Assembly (NCBI GenBank): GCA_029240815.1
Contig: JARDZO010000003.1
Span: 1-57,210 of the forward strand
Origin: Brevibacillus sp.
GTDB taxonomy: Bacteria > Bacillota > Bacilli > Brevibacillales > Brevibacillaceae
DNA: 57,210 nucleotides
Direction of reading: 5' to 3'
The stretch's first letter is position 1, and every line of letters starts with the position of its first letter. Positions 32,538-41,212 of the stretch are shown here, in pieces. The notes beneath the pieces were generated by a model. The model ran no database searches and was not told the origin of the DNA. It was given only the letters and a program-made list of their open reading frames with translations. The position numbers and the translations under genes were made by a program.

Positions 32538-35411
32538 ATGGAGGAACGCATCAAGCAGATCATTGGTCATGAGGATAAAAAAGTTCCGTACACAGATGAG
32601 CAGATCTCACGTCAGATGGGGATCCGTCGAGATGAGGTAACCCTGCTCCGGCACAAACTCCAGATTCCCGATTCACGCAAAAGACGGCAGCCTCTCTTGC
32701 TAAAAGAGATGGAGAACCTATTACAACCTGCACCAAACATGACGAGCCGAGAGCTAACCAGCCGTTTGAATGAACGAGGTTATGACGTCTCACGATTTAT
32801 GGTCCATCAATTACGAAGCAAAATGGAAGCGTTCTCAGATGAGGCTCTTCACGTAGATGACCGTGCACGCCAAAAAACGCGTAAAGTCAATCAGGCGGTC
32901 ACCTTCGCCAGTCTGATTGGAGCAAAGAGTACGCTGAAATCGGCCATTCAACAGGCGCAAGCAGCTGTGCTCTATCCGCCGCACGGGCTTCACACACTCT
33001 TTTTTGGGGCTACAGGTGTAGGAAAGAGCAGAATGGCGGAAGCGATGTACCAGTTCGCAGTTGAACAGCAGGTGATGAAAAAGAATGCACCTTTTGTTAT
33101 TTTTAACTGCGCCGATTATGCGAAGAATCCGCAGCTGTTGCTCTCCCAGCTATTCGGGTATGTAAAGGGAGCTTTTACAGGCGCCCAGCAAGATAAGCTC
33201 GGCTTAGTGGACCAGGCAGACGGTGGAATCTTGTTCTTGGACGAAATTCATCGTTTGCCACCGGAAGGACAGGAAAATCTCTTTTATCTGATCGACAAAG
33301 GCGTGTATCGACGGTTAGGAGAGGTCCAATTCCAACAGAAGGCGACCATACTGATCGTCGGTGCTACGACAGAAAGCCCTGAATCAAGCTTGCTGCTAAC
33401 ATTACGTAGACGAATTCCAATGACCATTGAGCTGCCCTCCCTCTCCGAATGGACGCAACAGGAGCGATTATCTCTGATTTTCCACTTTTTGAATGAAGAG
33501 ACAGACCGGATTGGCAGAGAGGTTGTTGTCCAAAAGGACGTGATCGCCTCTCTTTTGACGTACGACTGCCCAGCAAACATGGGGCAGCTGCATAGCGATA
33601 TTCGCGTGCTATTGGCGAAAGCGTTTTTGAAAACGATTCATCAGGAAGAGAAGACGTCTGTGCAGGTCGATCGATATGATTTGCCTATGCATGTCGCCAG
33701 TCACCAGCAAACCAGTTTCGCACCAGAGCTGCCGATGCTAAAGAAAGACCAATTTCTGTTTATCCCCGGCCAACGCTCTGATCTGGGGGGAACGGAAATA
33801 GTAGAAGACTCTCCTCAGCATCTCTACGACTGGATGGTAGAACGTTACCAAAATCTCAAAAATCAAGGCCAAAGCGAAGAATTGATTGAGCTGATCGTAA
33901 ATAAAGAACTGGATACAAGGATGGAGCCATCTACAGGTGAGCATGAAAAACGATCGCTGCGCTTGCAGCAGCTGGTCAAACTGGTCGGCGATCAGGTTGT
34001 TCAAGCGGTAGAGCAAATGCTCTGGATCGCGGAGCGCCACATGACACTGGATTATCAGCGAATCTCCTATGCTCTCGCCATTCATTTACATGGACTGTTA
34101 GAACGGTGGCCGGATGCGAAAGAAATGGATAGCTTTATTGAGACAGATCACGAGTCAATCGAGTTCAAAGTGGCGCTGGAAATGGCAAAGGTGGTACAAA
34201 CCAGTTATGGAATTTTGCTACCTGTAAAAGAAGTTTCTATTCTCGCCATGTATGTAAAGCAGTGTTCCATCTATACCGAGCCCAAACCAATGATTGGTGT
34301 GGTCGTCACCTCGTACGGTCAGGTGGCAAAAAGTATGGTCGACGTCGCTACCCGCTTGTTTGAACGAAAGCATGCGCACGCTGTCGAGCTGTATTGGAAC
34401 GATGATCTCAATGAGGCAATTGAACGAATCTGCATGATGATTCAGCAAGTGGATCAAGGAGAAGGGGTCATTTTGCTGGCAGATATGGGGAGCAATCTGC
34501 TGAGTGAACGGGAATGGGAGAGCCGAAGCGGTGTACATGTGCAGGTCCTGCCGAATGTGACGACCACTCTCGTCATCGAAGTCATGCGAAAATGTCTCTA
34601 TTCGTGCGAAACATTGGAGCAGATTGTGGACCAGATGCGACACTTGCCTGTAAGATCACACCATTCCGTCCAGTCATTTGCTCCCAAACCAGTCGCTATC
34701 GTCACGATTTGTATCACGGGTAAAGGAGCAGCTAAACGACTGGATCAGCTTTTAAAAGAGAAGCTGGAGACAACTGCCGAGCAAGTCACCATTTTGAATG
34801 CAAGCTCGCTTTCGATCCGGAAGCAGTACAAGGAATGGCTGGAGAAGTATCACATTTTTGCAGTTGTGGGTACCGTGAATCCCATGCTGGATGGCATCCC
34901 CTTTATTTCCATAAAAGAGATTGTGGACGAGTCCGGCATCAGCTTTATCAAACGGCTGTTGCTCGTGGCGAACGGGACGCTCCAACCATCGTCGGCGCCC
35001 CGCTCGCATGGATTGCGCGATCTTCTCTACCCGGAATTAGTCTGCGACAATCTGGAGTTATCAACGAAGGAACAGGTCATAGAGTGCCTAGCTCAACGGC
35101 TAAGAGAACATGGTTTCGTCGAGCCTGATTTCGTCAACAAAGTGTGGGAACGCGAAAAAATGGGGAACACCTGCCTGTTTGGAACTGCCATCCCCCATGC
35201 CGATACCACGCAAACCATCCGACCGGGTATCGCGATTGCCAATCTGACCCAGCCGATTGAATGGGAAGCAGGTTACTTTGTTCGACATGTGTTCATGCTG
35301 GCGATCACGGAGACTTGCCAACAGGCCGTCGAAGAGCTGTACCACTTTTTGAACGAACATGAAGAGGCGAATGAACTGCCTAATTTACAAGCATACATGG
35401 AACTTGAATAG
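32538..35411 (+). CDS. LevR-like sigma-54 activator with PRD, IIA-Man-like, IIB-Gat-like and IIA-Fru domains
   Basis: The protein has 957 residues from ATG 32538 (RBS in GTGGGGGG). Order: helix-turn-helix region 15-95; AAA+ 120-370 with Walker A GATGVGKS (157-164), GAFTGA (211-216) and FLDEIHRL; PRD about 470-580 with His516 and His518; IIA-Man-like domain from 586, where the usual phosphorylated His of SHG is Tyr593 (TSYG); an IIB-Gat-like segment (ICITGKGAAKRL); and a C-terminal IIA-Fru domain with an intact His (887) in IPHAD. LevR itself ends in a second PRD as I remember, so this C-terminus is a variant. Phosphorylation by HPr and the IIB would tune it to sugar flux. It probably activates the PTS operon at 28128 and itself. 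Confidence 0.9.
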   Translation: MEERIKQIIGHEDKKVPYTDEQISRQMGIRRDEVTLLRHKLQIPDSRKRRQPLLLKEMENLLQPAPNMTSRELTSRLNERGYDVSRFMVHQLRSKMEAFSDEALHVDDRARQKTRKVNQAVTFASLIGAKSTLKSAIQQAQAAVLYPPHGLHTLFFGATGVGKSRMAEAMYQFAVEQQVMKKNAPFVIFNCADYAKNPQLLLSQLFGYVKGAFTGAQQDKLGLVDQADGGILFLDEIHRLPPEGQENLFYLIDKGVYRRLGEVQFQQKATILIVGATTESPESSLLLTLRRRIPMTIELPSLSEWTQQERLSLIFHFLNEETDRIGREVVVQKDVIASLLTYDCPANMGQLHSDIRVLLAKAFLKTIHQEEKTSVQVDRYDLPMHVASHQQTSFAPELPMLKKDQFLFIPGQRSDLGGTEIVEDSPQHLYDWMVERYQNLKNQGQSEELIELIVNKELDTRMEPSTGEHEKRSLRLQQLVKLVGDQVVQAVEQMLWIAERHMTLDYQRISYALAIHLHGLLERWPDAKEMDSFIETDHESIEFKVALEMAKVVQTSYGILLPVKEVSILAMYVKQCSIYTEPKPMIGVVVTSYGQVAKSMVDVATRLFERKHAHAVELYWNDDLNEAIERICMMIQQVDQGEGVILLADMGSNLLSEREWESRSGVHVQVLPNVTTTLVIEVMRKCLYSCETLEQIVDQMRHLPVRSHHSVQSFAPKPVAIVTICITGKGAAKRLDQLLKEKLETTAEQVTILNASSLSIRKQYKEWLEKYHIFAVVGTVNPMLDGIPFISIKEIVDESGISFIKRLLLVANGTLQPSSAPRSHGLRDLLYPELVCDNLELSTKEQVIECLAQRLREHGFVEPDFVNKVWEREKMGNTCLFGTAIPHADTTQTIRPGIAIANLTQPIEWEAGYFVRHVFMLAITETCQQAVEELYHFLNEHEEANELPNLQAYMELE

Positions 35412-35429
35412 TAATCGAGGAGGACTCCC

Positions 35430-35693
35430 ATGGAAAAACAAGTGACGATCTTAAATAAATCCGGACTTCACGCTCGTCCAGCATCTGAGTTTGTCAAATT
35501 GGCTGCCGGTTTCAAGTCGGAGATTACTATCTTGGTGGGCACGAAAGTCGCAAATGGAAAGAGCATCATCAACGTTTTATCACTGGCTGCCACGATGGGA
35601 ACCGTTCTCACCCTGAAGGCGGTAGGCCCGGATGAAGCCGAAGCAATCGATACCTTGTCCTCGTTAATTGAGAGAAAGTTTGGGGAAGAATAA
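35430..35693 (+). CDS. ptsH: Phosphocarrier protein HPr
   Basis: The 87-residue protein has phosphoacceptor His14 in SGLHARPASEFV and the regulatory Ser45 (Ser46 in Bacillus) in NGKSIINVLSLA, so it could be phosphorylated by HPr kinase and act as CcpA co-repressor. RBS is GAGGAGG. It lies 18 bases behind the LevR-like gene and shares its transcript. The window contains a perfect cre site at 40732 that HPr-Ser-P/CcpA could use. Confidence 0.95.
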   Translation: MEKQVTILNKSGLHARPASEFVKLAAGFKSEITILVGTKVANGKSIINVLSLAATMGTVLTLKAVGPDEAEAIDTLSSLIERKFGEE

Positions 35694-35704
35694 ACATTTG
35701 CCAC

Positions 35705-35732
35705 TTGACTCGGTAGTCAGAATATTTATAAT
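35705..35732 (+). promoter_or_regulatory. Sigma-A promoter of the small-protein/dehydrogenase operon
   Basis: TTGACT (35705-35710), 16-base spacer, TATAAT (35727-35732). Starts 12 bases behind the ptsH stop; no terminator hairpin was found between, so read-through from ptsH is possible. Confidence 0.8.
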
Positions 35733-35735
35733 GAA

Positions 35736-35769
35736 TTACAAATGTAACACGTAAGAACAAATGTAAAAT
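35736..35769. promoter_or_regulatory. 34-bp conserved operator-like element, copy A
   Basis: It contains TTACAAATGTAA (35736-35747), GTAAGAACA and a second ATGTAA 19 bases after the first. 27 of its 34 bases match copy B at 40748-40781 in the glucitol-type operon. It covers the transcript start and leader just before the RBS. It is a candidate site for the SorC regulator encoded at 44693, or an RNA element. Confidence 0.7.
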
Positions 35770-35787
35770 CATCCGGAGGTGATTGGC

Positions 35788-35952
35788 ATGAAGCCCATTG
35801 AAAAGATAACTCCCGGAGCGAAGGTATACAAACTGTTTGAACATGAAAAGCTGGTTTGCGAAGGAAAAGATGAGGTTTTCATCATCTCGGTTACCAAGAT
35901 GTCGCGTGAGGAATACGAACGAGATCAAAAGCAAACAGCTGCTAACCAATAA
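35788..35952 (+). CDS. Small 54-residue protein of unknown function
   Basis: ATG 35788 follows CCGGAGGTG. The product opens MKPIEKITPGAKVYKLFEHE, is highly charged (many Lys and Glu), and contains a beta-strand-rich centre (EVFIISVTKM) and a polar tail. There is no membrane segment or signal. It is the first gene behind the promoter and copy A element, and is followed by an attenuator-type hairpin before the dehydrogenase genes. Its position matches that of gutM in the next operon. I do not recognise a family. Confidence 0.65.
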   Translation: MKPIEKITPGAKVYKLFEHEKLVCEGKDEVFIISVTKMSREEYERDQKQTAANQ

Positions 35953-35974
35953 CATCGATACGATTTACCGACGC

Positions 35975-36025
35975 TTGGACCGCGGGTCAGGTGGGGGAAC
36001 CATCCCTCCATCTGGTCCGTTTTTG
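35975..36025 (+). terminator. Intra-operon hairpin terminator before E1 alpha, copy A
   Basis: CAGGTGGGGG (35988-35997 region) pairs with CCCTCCATCTG (36003-36013) and the outer GGACC/GGTCC closes the stem; GTTTTTGC follows. The 5' arm carries TTGGACCGCGGGTCAGGTGG (35975-35994), 17 of 20 bases identical to the corresponding arm at 41213. It would limit expression of downstream genes unless overridden. Confidence 0.65.
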
Positions 36026-36072
36026 CATGATACAAGCCTGTTGATTATTGCATATCTGAGGAGGAGAGGACT

Positions 36073-37059
36073 TTGATTACCAACGTAAACGTTCCACCCA
36101 TGATTACCGAGAAAAAGCTGGTGGAGCTGTTTCATCAAATGTGGCTGATTCGCTTTTTCGATGAGAAGGTAGATGAGTTTTTTGCCAAGGGGCTGATCCA
36201 TGGTACGACTCACCTGTGTGTGGGACAGGAAGCGTCCGCAGCCGGTGCCATTGCAGTTCTGGAAGGCAGGGACAAGATCACGAGCACCCATCGCGGGCAT
36301 GGTCATTGCATCGCCAAGGGTGCAGAAGCCAATCGGATGATGGCAGAGCTATTCGGCCGTGAAACCGGATATTGCCGAGGTAAAGGCGGATCGATGCACA
36401 TTGCGGATGTGGATAAAGGCAATCTGGGAGCGAATGGCATTGTTGGCGGAGGGATTCCGATCGCTGTCGGATCAGCCCTGACTTCTCAAATGAAAAAGCT
36501 AGGCTATGTGACCTTGTGCTTTTTCGGTGATGGAGCCTCCAACGAAGGCAGCTTTCATGAAGCGGTCAATATGGCGGCGATTTGGAACCTTCCTGTCGTC
36601 TTCATTTGTGAAAATAACCAATACGGTATGTCTGGCCCAGTTAAAGATATGGTCAAAGTAGCCAATATCGCGGATCGCGCAGGGGCGTACGGCATTCCTG
36701 GCACCGTAGTAGACGGCAATGACATTTTTGCCATGATGAATGTGACCCATGAAGCAGTGGAACGTGCACGACGCGGAGAAGGCCCAACGCTCATCGAAGC
36801 CAAAACCTATCGCTGGAAAGGGCACTCCAAGAGCGATGCGAAAAAATACCGCACACGTGACGAGGAAATGGAATGGCGCAACAATCGCGACCCAATCGAG
36901 AGAATGAAGCGCGTCCTGATCAGCGAAGGGATTCTAAGCGAACAGGAAGCAGCAAGGCTGGAAGCAGAGGCTAGGAAAGAAATTGAAAACGCGGTCAAAT
37001 TTGCTGAAGAAAGCCCGATGCCGCCGATCGAAATTCTAGAAGAAGACGTCTACGCGTAG
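36073..37059 (+). CDS. Thiamine-dependent dehydrogenase E1 alpha subunit (acetoin/pyruvate type)
   Basis: The 328-residue protein starts at TTG 36073 behind GAGGAGAGGA. It has HRGHGHCIAKG, GRETGYCRGKGGSMHIAD, and the ThDP motif GDGASNEGSFHEAVNMAAIW ending in ENNQYGMS. The GKGGSMH wording is typical of acetoin dehydrogenase and PDH E1 alpha rather than of BCKDH. It would decarboxylate a 2-oxo acid or cleave acetoin-like substrates. It is the first of four complex genes with short gaps (18-21 bases). Confidence 0.9.
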   Translation: MITNVNVPPMITEKKLVELFHQMWLIRFFDEKVDEFFAKGLIHGTTHLCVGQEASAAGAIAVLEGRDKITSTHRGHGHCIAKGAEANRMMAELFGRETGYCRGKGGSMHIADVDKGNLGANGIVGGGIPIAVGSALTSQMKKLGYVTLCFFGDGASNEGSFHEAVNMAAIWNLPVVFICENNQYGMSGPVKDMVKVANIADRAGAYGIPGTVVDGNDIFAMMNVTHEAVERARRGEGPTLIEAKTYRWKGHSKSDAKKYRTRDEEMEWRNNRDPIERMKRVLISEGILSEQEAARLEAEARKEIENAVKFAEESPMPPIEILEEDVYA

Positions 37060-37077
37060 GCGAGGGAGGGAAGTATC

Positions 37078-38070
37078 GTGTCAACGCTACGAGAGCTTAC
37101 TTATTTGGAAGCGGTACGAGAATGCATGAGCCAGGAAATGCGCGTCAATGACGACGTGTTCATCATGGGGGAAGATATCGGTTTGTACGGAGGGGCGTTT
37201 GGTGTCACTCGCGGGATGATCGAAGAGTTTGGAAAAGAACGAGTGCGAAATACACCTATTTCTGAAGCGGCAATCGCTGGTGCTGCTGTCGGTGCGGCTA
37301 TGACGGGTATGCGGCCTATTGTGGAACTTCAATTTTCTGATTTCATCACGATCGCGACGGATCAGATCGTAAACCAGGCGGCGAAAAACCGTTATATGTT
37401 TGGCGGCAAAGGCAAGGTGCCACTCGTACTGCGTACACCGTCTGGATCCGGTACAGGAGCAGCGGCGCAGCATTCGCAGAGCTTGGAGGCATGGATGGCT
37501 CACATTCCGGGTCTAAAGGTCATCCAGCCGTCCACCGCTTATGATGCAAAAGGATTGTTGAAGGCCGCGATAGACGACGACAACCCTGTGATCTTTTACG
37601 AACACAAGCTCCTCTACCGGACAAAAGGACATGTGCCCGAGGAGTCGTACAGCTTGCCAATCGGGAAGGCAGATATCAAGCGTGCAGGTACAGATGTCAC
37701 GATCGTGGCTACTGCGATCATGGTCCACAAGGCGTTACAAGCTGCGGTCGAATTGGAGAAGGAAGGGATCAGCGTCGAAATAATCGATCCCCGTACATTG
37801 GTTCCACTGGACATTGAGACGATTATCGAATCCGTGAAAAAGACAGGCCGAGTCGTCGTCGTCCATGAGGCGGTAAAACGTGGCGGGTTCGGCGGGGAAA
37901 TCGCCAGTCTGATCGCAGAGAGCGAAGCCTTTGATTATTTGGATGCACCCATCAAGCGCTTAGGTGGCAAATCGGTGCCGATTCCCTACAATCCCGTCCT
38001 CGAAAAAGCAGCTATTCCACAAGAACTAGATATCATCCAAGCAGTAAAAGAAACGGTTATCCGCCGCTGA
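37078..38070 (+). CDS. Thiamine-dependent dehydrogenase E1 beta subunit
   Basis: The 330-residue protein starts at GTG 37078 behind GAGGGAGGG. It contains [38 protein letters not shown], the [18 protein letters not shown] loop and a C-terminal [20 protein letters not shown] with [11 protein letters not shown]. It pairs with the preceding alpha subunit. The QHSQS wording again fits the acetoin/PDH group. Confidence 0.92.
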   Translation: MSTLRELTYLEAVRECMSQEMRVNDDVFIMGEDIGLYGGAFGVTRGMIEEFGKERVRNTPISEAAIAGAAVGAAMTGMRPIVELQFSDFITIATDQIVNQAAKNRYMFGGKGKVPLVLRTPSGSGTGAAAQHSQSLEAWMAHIPGLKVIQPSTAYDAKGLLKAAIDDDNPVIFYEHKLLYRTKGHVPEESYSLPIGKADIKRAGTDVTIVATAIMVHKALQAAVELEKEGISVEIIDPRTLVPLDIETIIESVKKTGRVVVVHEAVKRGGFGGEIASLIAESEAFDYLDAPIKRLGGKSVPIPYNPVLEKAAIPQELDIIQAVKETVIRR

Positions 38071-38090
38071 CATAGGAGGGGTCGAACATC

Positions 38091-39311
38091 ATGGCAACCG
38101 CCGTATTTATGCCAAAATTGAGCATGACAATGGAAACGGGGACAGTCATCCAATGGTTCAAGCAGGAAGGGGACCAGGTCCGTGAAGGTGACGTCCTGTT
38201 GGAAGTTCTGACGGATAAGATCAACATCGAAGTAGAATCGTACTCGACCGGAACGCTCCTGAAAATTTACTATGGCCCTGATCAAGTCGTGCCGGTCAAT
38301 CAAGTGATCGGATACGTAGGAGAAGCGAGCGAGGCGGTACCCGATACCCCACCTTCGTCAGAGACGAGTGCGAGCACGGTAGCAACAAGAGTACAAAACG
38401 AACAAAAAGCCGAGCAAGAAATGCAAGCAGGTGAGCCTGTAGTCGAGAAAATCAGGGCCACACCTGTTGCCCGTCGGATCGCAAAGGATAACGGAATTGA
38501 TCTGGGTCAAGTGAACGGTTCTGGCCCCAACGGCCGCGTCCAGAAAGCAGATATCGAGCAGGCAGTTGCTGCACGATCTGCCAAGCCAATCTCCATCCCA
38601 TCCGCATCAGTGGCAGACCCGCCGAGCCGAAAAAGGAAGGTAGAAGGAATGCGCAAGGTCATTGCAGAGCGAATGACAGCGAGTGCGTACACCGCTCCAC
38701 ACGTGACACTCACAACAGAAGCAGATATGAGTCAAGTAATGGTCGTGCGATCGACCCTTCTGCCCACCATTGAGAAAATGACCGGACATCGCCTATCCTA
38801 CACGGAAATGATCATGAAGGCAGTTGCAACGGCGCTATCTCGCCATCCCAATGTAAATGCTTCTCTCAAAGATGATGTGATCGAGCTTCACGAAACCATC
38901 AATATCGGCTTGGCCGTTGCCGTGACAGACGGATTGCTCGTCCCAGTAGTAAAACAGGCGGATCGAAAAGGTCTCGCTGATTTGACTATCGAGACAAAGC
39001 GAGTGGCTGGATTGGCTCGTGATGGGCGATTGCTTCCGGATGATATGAGCGGTGGCACATTTACGATCAGCAACCTCGGTATGTATGCAATCGACGTATT
39101 CACGCCAATCATCAATCAGCCGGAGAGCGCTATTCTTGGTGTGGGACGTATCCATGAAAAGCCAGTGGGTGTAAACGGACAGATCGTCCTTCGACCGATG
39201 ATGTCTCTTTCCTTGTCATTTGACCATCGCGTCATGGACGGGGCACCTGCGGCAGCGTTCTTACAGGAGATCAAAGAATTGCTGGAATCACCCTACCATC
39301 TGCTGGTGTAA
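38091..39311 (+). CDS. Dihydrolipoamide acyltransferase (E2), acetoin/pyruvate type
   Basis: The 406-residue protein has an N-terminal lipoyl domain (MPKLSMTMETGTV, lipoyl Lys in LTDKINIEVES at about residue 43), a peripheral-subunit-binding domain near residues 123-155 (ATPVARRIAKDNGIDLGQV) and a catalytic domain ending in FDHRVMDGAPAA with the active His. RBS is ATAGGAGGGG. The DKINIEVE lipoyl motif is the one seen in AcoC-type E2 proteins. It is less like the E2 at 13305, so the two complexes are not a recent duplication. Confidence 0.92.
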   Translation: MATAVFMPKLSMTMETGTVIQWFKQEGDQVREGDVLLEVLTDKINIEVESYSTGTLLKIYYGPDQVVPVNQVIGYVGEASEAVPDTPPSSETSASTVATRVQNEQKAEQEMQAGEPVVEKIRATPVARRIAKDNGIDLGQVNGSGPNGRVQKADIEQAVAARSAKPISIPSASVADPPSRKRKVEGMRKVIAERMTASAYTAPHVTLTTEADMSQVMVVRSTLLPTIEKMTGHRLSYTEMIMKAVATALSRHPNVNASLKDDVIELHETINIGLAVAVTDGLLVPVVKQADRKGLADLTIETKRVAGLARDGRLLPDDMSGGTFTISNLGMYAIDVFTPIINQPESAILGVGRIHEKPVGVNGQIVLRPMMSLSLSFDHRVMDGAPAAAFLQEIKELLESPYHLLV

Positions 39312-39329
39312 AAGGAGGAGCAAACAACC

Positions 39330-40712
39330 ATGCAAACATACGATATCGCGGTCATTGGTGGAGGTCCGGCAGGGTATGTGGCAGCCATTCGTGCTTCCAA
39401 GGAAGGGAAGCGGGTGGCGCTGATCGAAGCAGACCATCTGGGGGGAACGTGCCTGAACCGGGGCTGCATTCCGTCGAAAACATTACTTCAGCATGCAGGT
39501 GTCATCGATCAAATTCGAAAGGCGTCCAGTTGGGGAATTGAGACAGGCGAAGTCACTTTTTCTCTGGAAAAGATGATGGCTCGTAAAAATCAGGTCATCA
39601 CACGTCTTCGCACGGGGATCGCATCCTTATTGAAGGCGGGAAAAATCGACTTACTCCAAGGTTTTGGCGAGGTGAACGCAGACAAAAGCATTCGCGTTCG
39701 TATCGGAGAAGGAGTCCGCCCCATACAGGCCAGCTCCATCATACTCGCCACTGGCTCCACGCCAGCCGTTCCTCCGATACCCGGATTAGCGGATGTTCCT
39801 TTCTATACGAGCGATACGATATTCGATATCAAACAGGTGCCAGAGTCCATCGCGATTCTCGGCGGAGGCTTCATCGGTGTGGAATTTGCCTGCATTTTTG
39901 CCAGTCTGGGTGTAAAGGTGACGATCGTTGAGATGGCAGATCGTCTCATCCCACAAGAAGATGCAGATGCAGCGAACGTAGTGACAAAATCTCTACGCAG
40001 CAGAGGTGTATCCTTGGGGACGGGATTGAAAGTGACCTCGGTCAGCAAAAATAGCGAGGGCATTCAGGTGCATGCAGAGGATACGAAAGGAAGCACCCAA
40101 ACGATTTCGTGTGAAGCCTTACTGGTTGCAGTAGGGCGCAAACCGAATGGATCCGCATTTACCCAGCTGAATTTGGAGATGAATGGTCCATTTGTCAAAG
40201 TAAATGAGTTTTTGGAAACAAACGTTTCTGGTATCTTTGCTGCAGGTGATTTGATCGGCGGATGGCAGCTCGCGCATGCAGCGAGTGCAGAAGGACAGAC
40301 GGCAGCCATCAATGCAGCAGGAGGCAGGCAAAAGGCGAACGGCAAAGCGGTACCTCGCTGCATCTATACGCACCCAGAAATATCGAGCGTAGGTTTGAGT
40401 GAGGAAGAAGCAATTGCGCGAGGCTATGCCGTGAAAACCAGCGTCTATCAGCACAGCGGAAATGGCAAGGCATTGGCATCCGATGAAGACGGTGGATTTA
40501 CCAAGCTCATTGCGGAAGAGACCTATGGAGAAGTGCTAGGAATCGTGATGGTAGGTCCACACGTTACGGAAATGATTGCGGCAGGCACGGCATTCTTGAG
40601 CTTAGAAGCAACCGTTGAGGATGTAGCGGAAATGATCTATCCACACCCAACCGTCTCTGAGAGTCTGATGGAGGTTGCGACAAAATGGTTGGGGAAAGGG
40701 ATCCACTCTTAA
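39330..40712 (+). CDS. lpdA: Dihydrolipoamide dehydrogenase (E3), second copy
   Basis: The 460-residue flavoprotein has GGGPAGYVAAIRAS at the N-terminus, the redox disulfide in GTCLNRGCIPSK, the NAD site GGGFIGVEFACIF and the dimer-interface motif YPHPTVSESLME. RBS AAAGGAGGAG. Last gene of the dehydrogenase operon; the next promoter starts 13 bases after its stop with no clear terminator, so some read-through into the glucitol operon is possible. Confidence 0.92.
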   Translation: MQTYDIAVIGGGPAGYVAAIRASKEGKRVALIEADHLGGTCLNRGCIPSKTLLQHAGVIDQIRKASSWGIETGEVTFSLEKMMARKNQVITRLRTGIASLLKAGKIDLLQGFGEVNADKSIRVRIGEGVRPIQASSIILATGSTPAVPPIPGLADVPFYTSDTIFDIKQVPESIAILGGGFIGVEFACIFASLGVKVTIVEMADRLIPQEDADAANVVTKSLRSRGVSLGTGLKVTSVSKNSEGIQVHAEDTKGSTQTISCEALLVAVGRKPNGSAFTQLNLEMNGPFVKVNEFLETNVSGIFAAGDLIGGWQLAHAASAEGQTAAINAAGGRQKANGKAVPRCIYTHPEISSVGLSEEEAIARGYAVKTSVYQHSGNGKALASDEDGGFTKLIAEETYGEVLGIVMVGPHVTEMIAAGTAFLSLEATVEDVAEMIYPHPTVSESLMEVATKWLGKGIHS

Positions 40713-40725
40713 AAAAAGATTCCGT

Positions 40726-40754
40726 TTGACATGAAAACGTTTTCAATTTACAAT
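40726..40754 (+). promoter_or_regulatory. Sigma-A promoter of the glucitol-type PTS operon with an embedded perfect cre
   Basis: TTGACA (40726-40731), 17-base spacer, TACAAT (40749-40754). The spacer contains TGAAAACGTTTTCA (40732-40745), a perfect palindromic match to the catabolite-responsive element. CcpA with HPr-Ser-P bound here would block the polymerase, so this operon should be glucose-repressed. Confidence 0.9.
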
Positions 40755-40781
40755 TGTAAGTAGTAAGAACATTTGTAAAAG
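40748..40781. promoter_or_regulatory. 34-bp conserved operator-like element, copy B
   Basis: It starts with the perfect palindrome TTACAATTGTAA (40748-40759), then GTAAGAACA and TTGTAA repeated 19 bases after the first. 27 of 34 bases match copy A (35736-35769). It overlaps the -10 box and ends at the RBS, a typical place for repression or for an RNA leader element. Confidence 0.7.
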
Positions 40782-40792
40782 GAGGTGACCAC

Positions 40793-41206
40793 TTGGCTTC
40801 ATGGGGGTACGTTGTTCTGCTGTTTGCGGGGCTTTGGGTACTACAGGTCGTCCTCACTCAACTGCAATCCCGCCACTACTACCAAGAGTTGCGAGAGATG
40901 CAGCGGCAACCAAACGGATACCTGGGAGTCGGAGTGAACAAACGTCGCTTTGGAGTCGGAGCCGTAATCATACTGGTAACTGATGTGCAGGGAAATGTGA
41001 CGAAGTGCAAGCGAATGTCAGGCATTAGCGTATTTTCCCGCTTTCGTCCGTATGACGGCCCGATTGGAAAACCGATAGAAAGTTTGTATGAAATCGCGTC
41101 ACAGCATCAGAAGCATCCCGTACAGACGGCATTGCGGATGGCGATTGATCAGATTCGGTCCGCGCAGGCCAAACAGCATCAGGATGATCAAGAACAAATT
41201 GGATAA
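40793..41206 (+). CDS. gutM: Glucitol operon activator-like protein GutM/SrlM
   Basis: The 137-residue protein starts at TTG 40793 behind AAAGGAGGTGA. One N-terminal membrane helix (WGYVVLLFAGLWVLQVVLTQ) is followed by a cytosolic part with LGVGVNKRRFGVGAVIILVTD and SGISVFSRFRPYDGPIGKP, the conserved GutM pattern. GutM is an auxiliary activator of glucitol PTS operons in enterobacteria, with an unclear mechanism. It is the first gene of the operon and is separated from the IIC gene by a strong terminator hairpin. Confidence 0.85.
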   Translation: MASWGYVVLLFAGLWVLQVVLTQLQSRHYYQELREMQRQPNGYLGVGVNKRRFGVGAVIILVTDVQGNVTKCKRMSGISVFSRFRPYDGPIGKPIESLYEIASQHQKHPVQTALRMAIDQIRSAQAKQHQDDQEQIG

Positions 41207-41212
41207 ACAATG

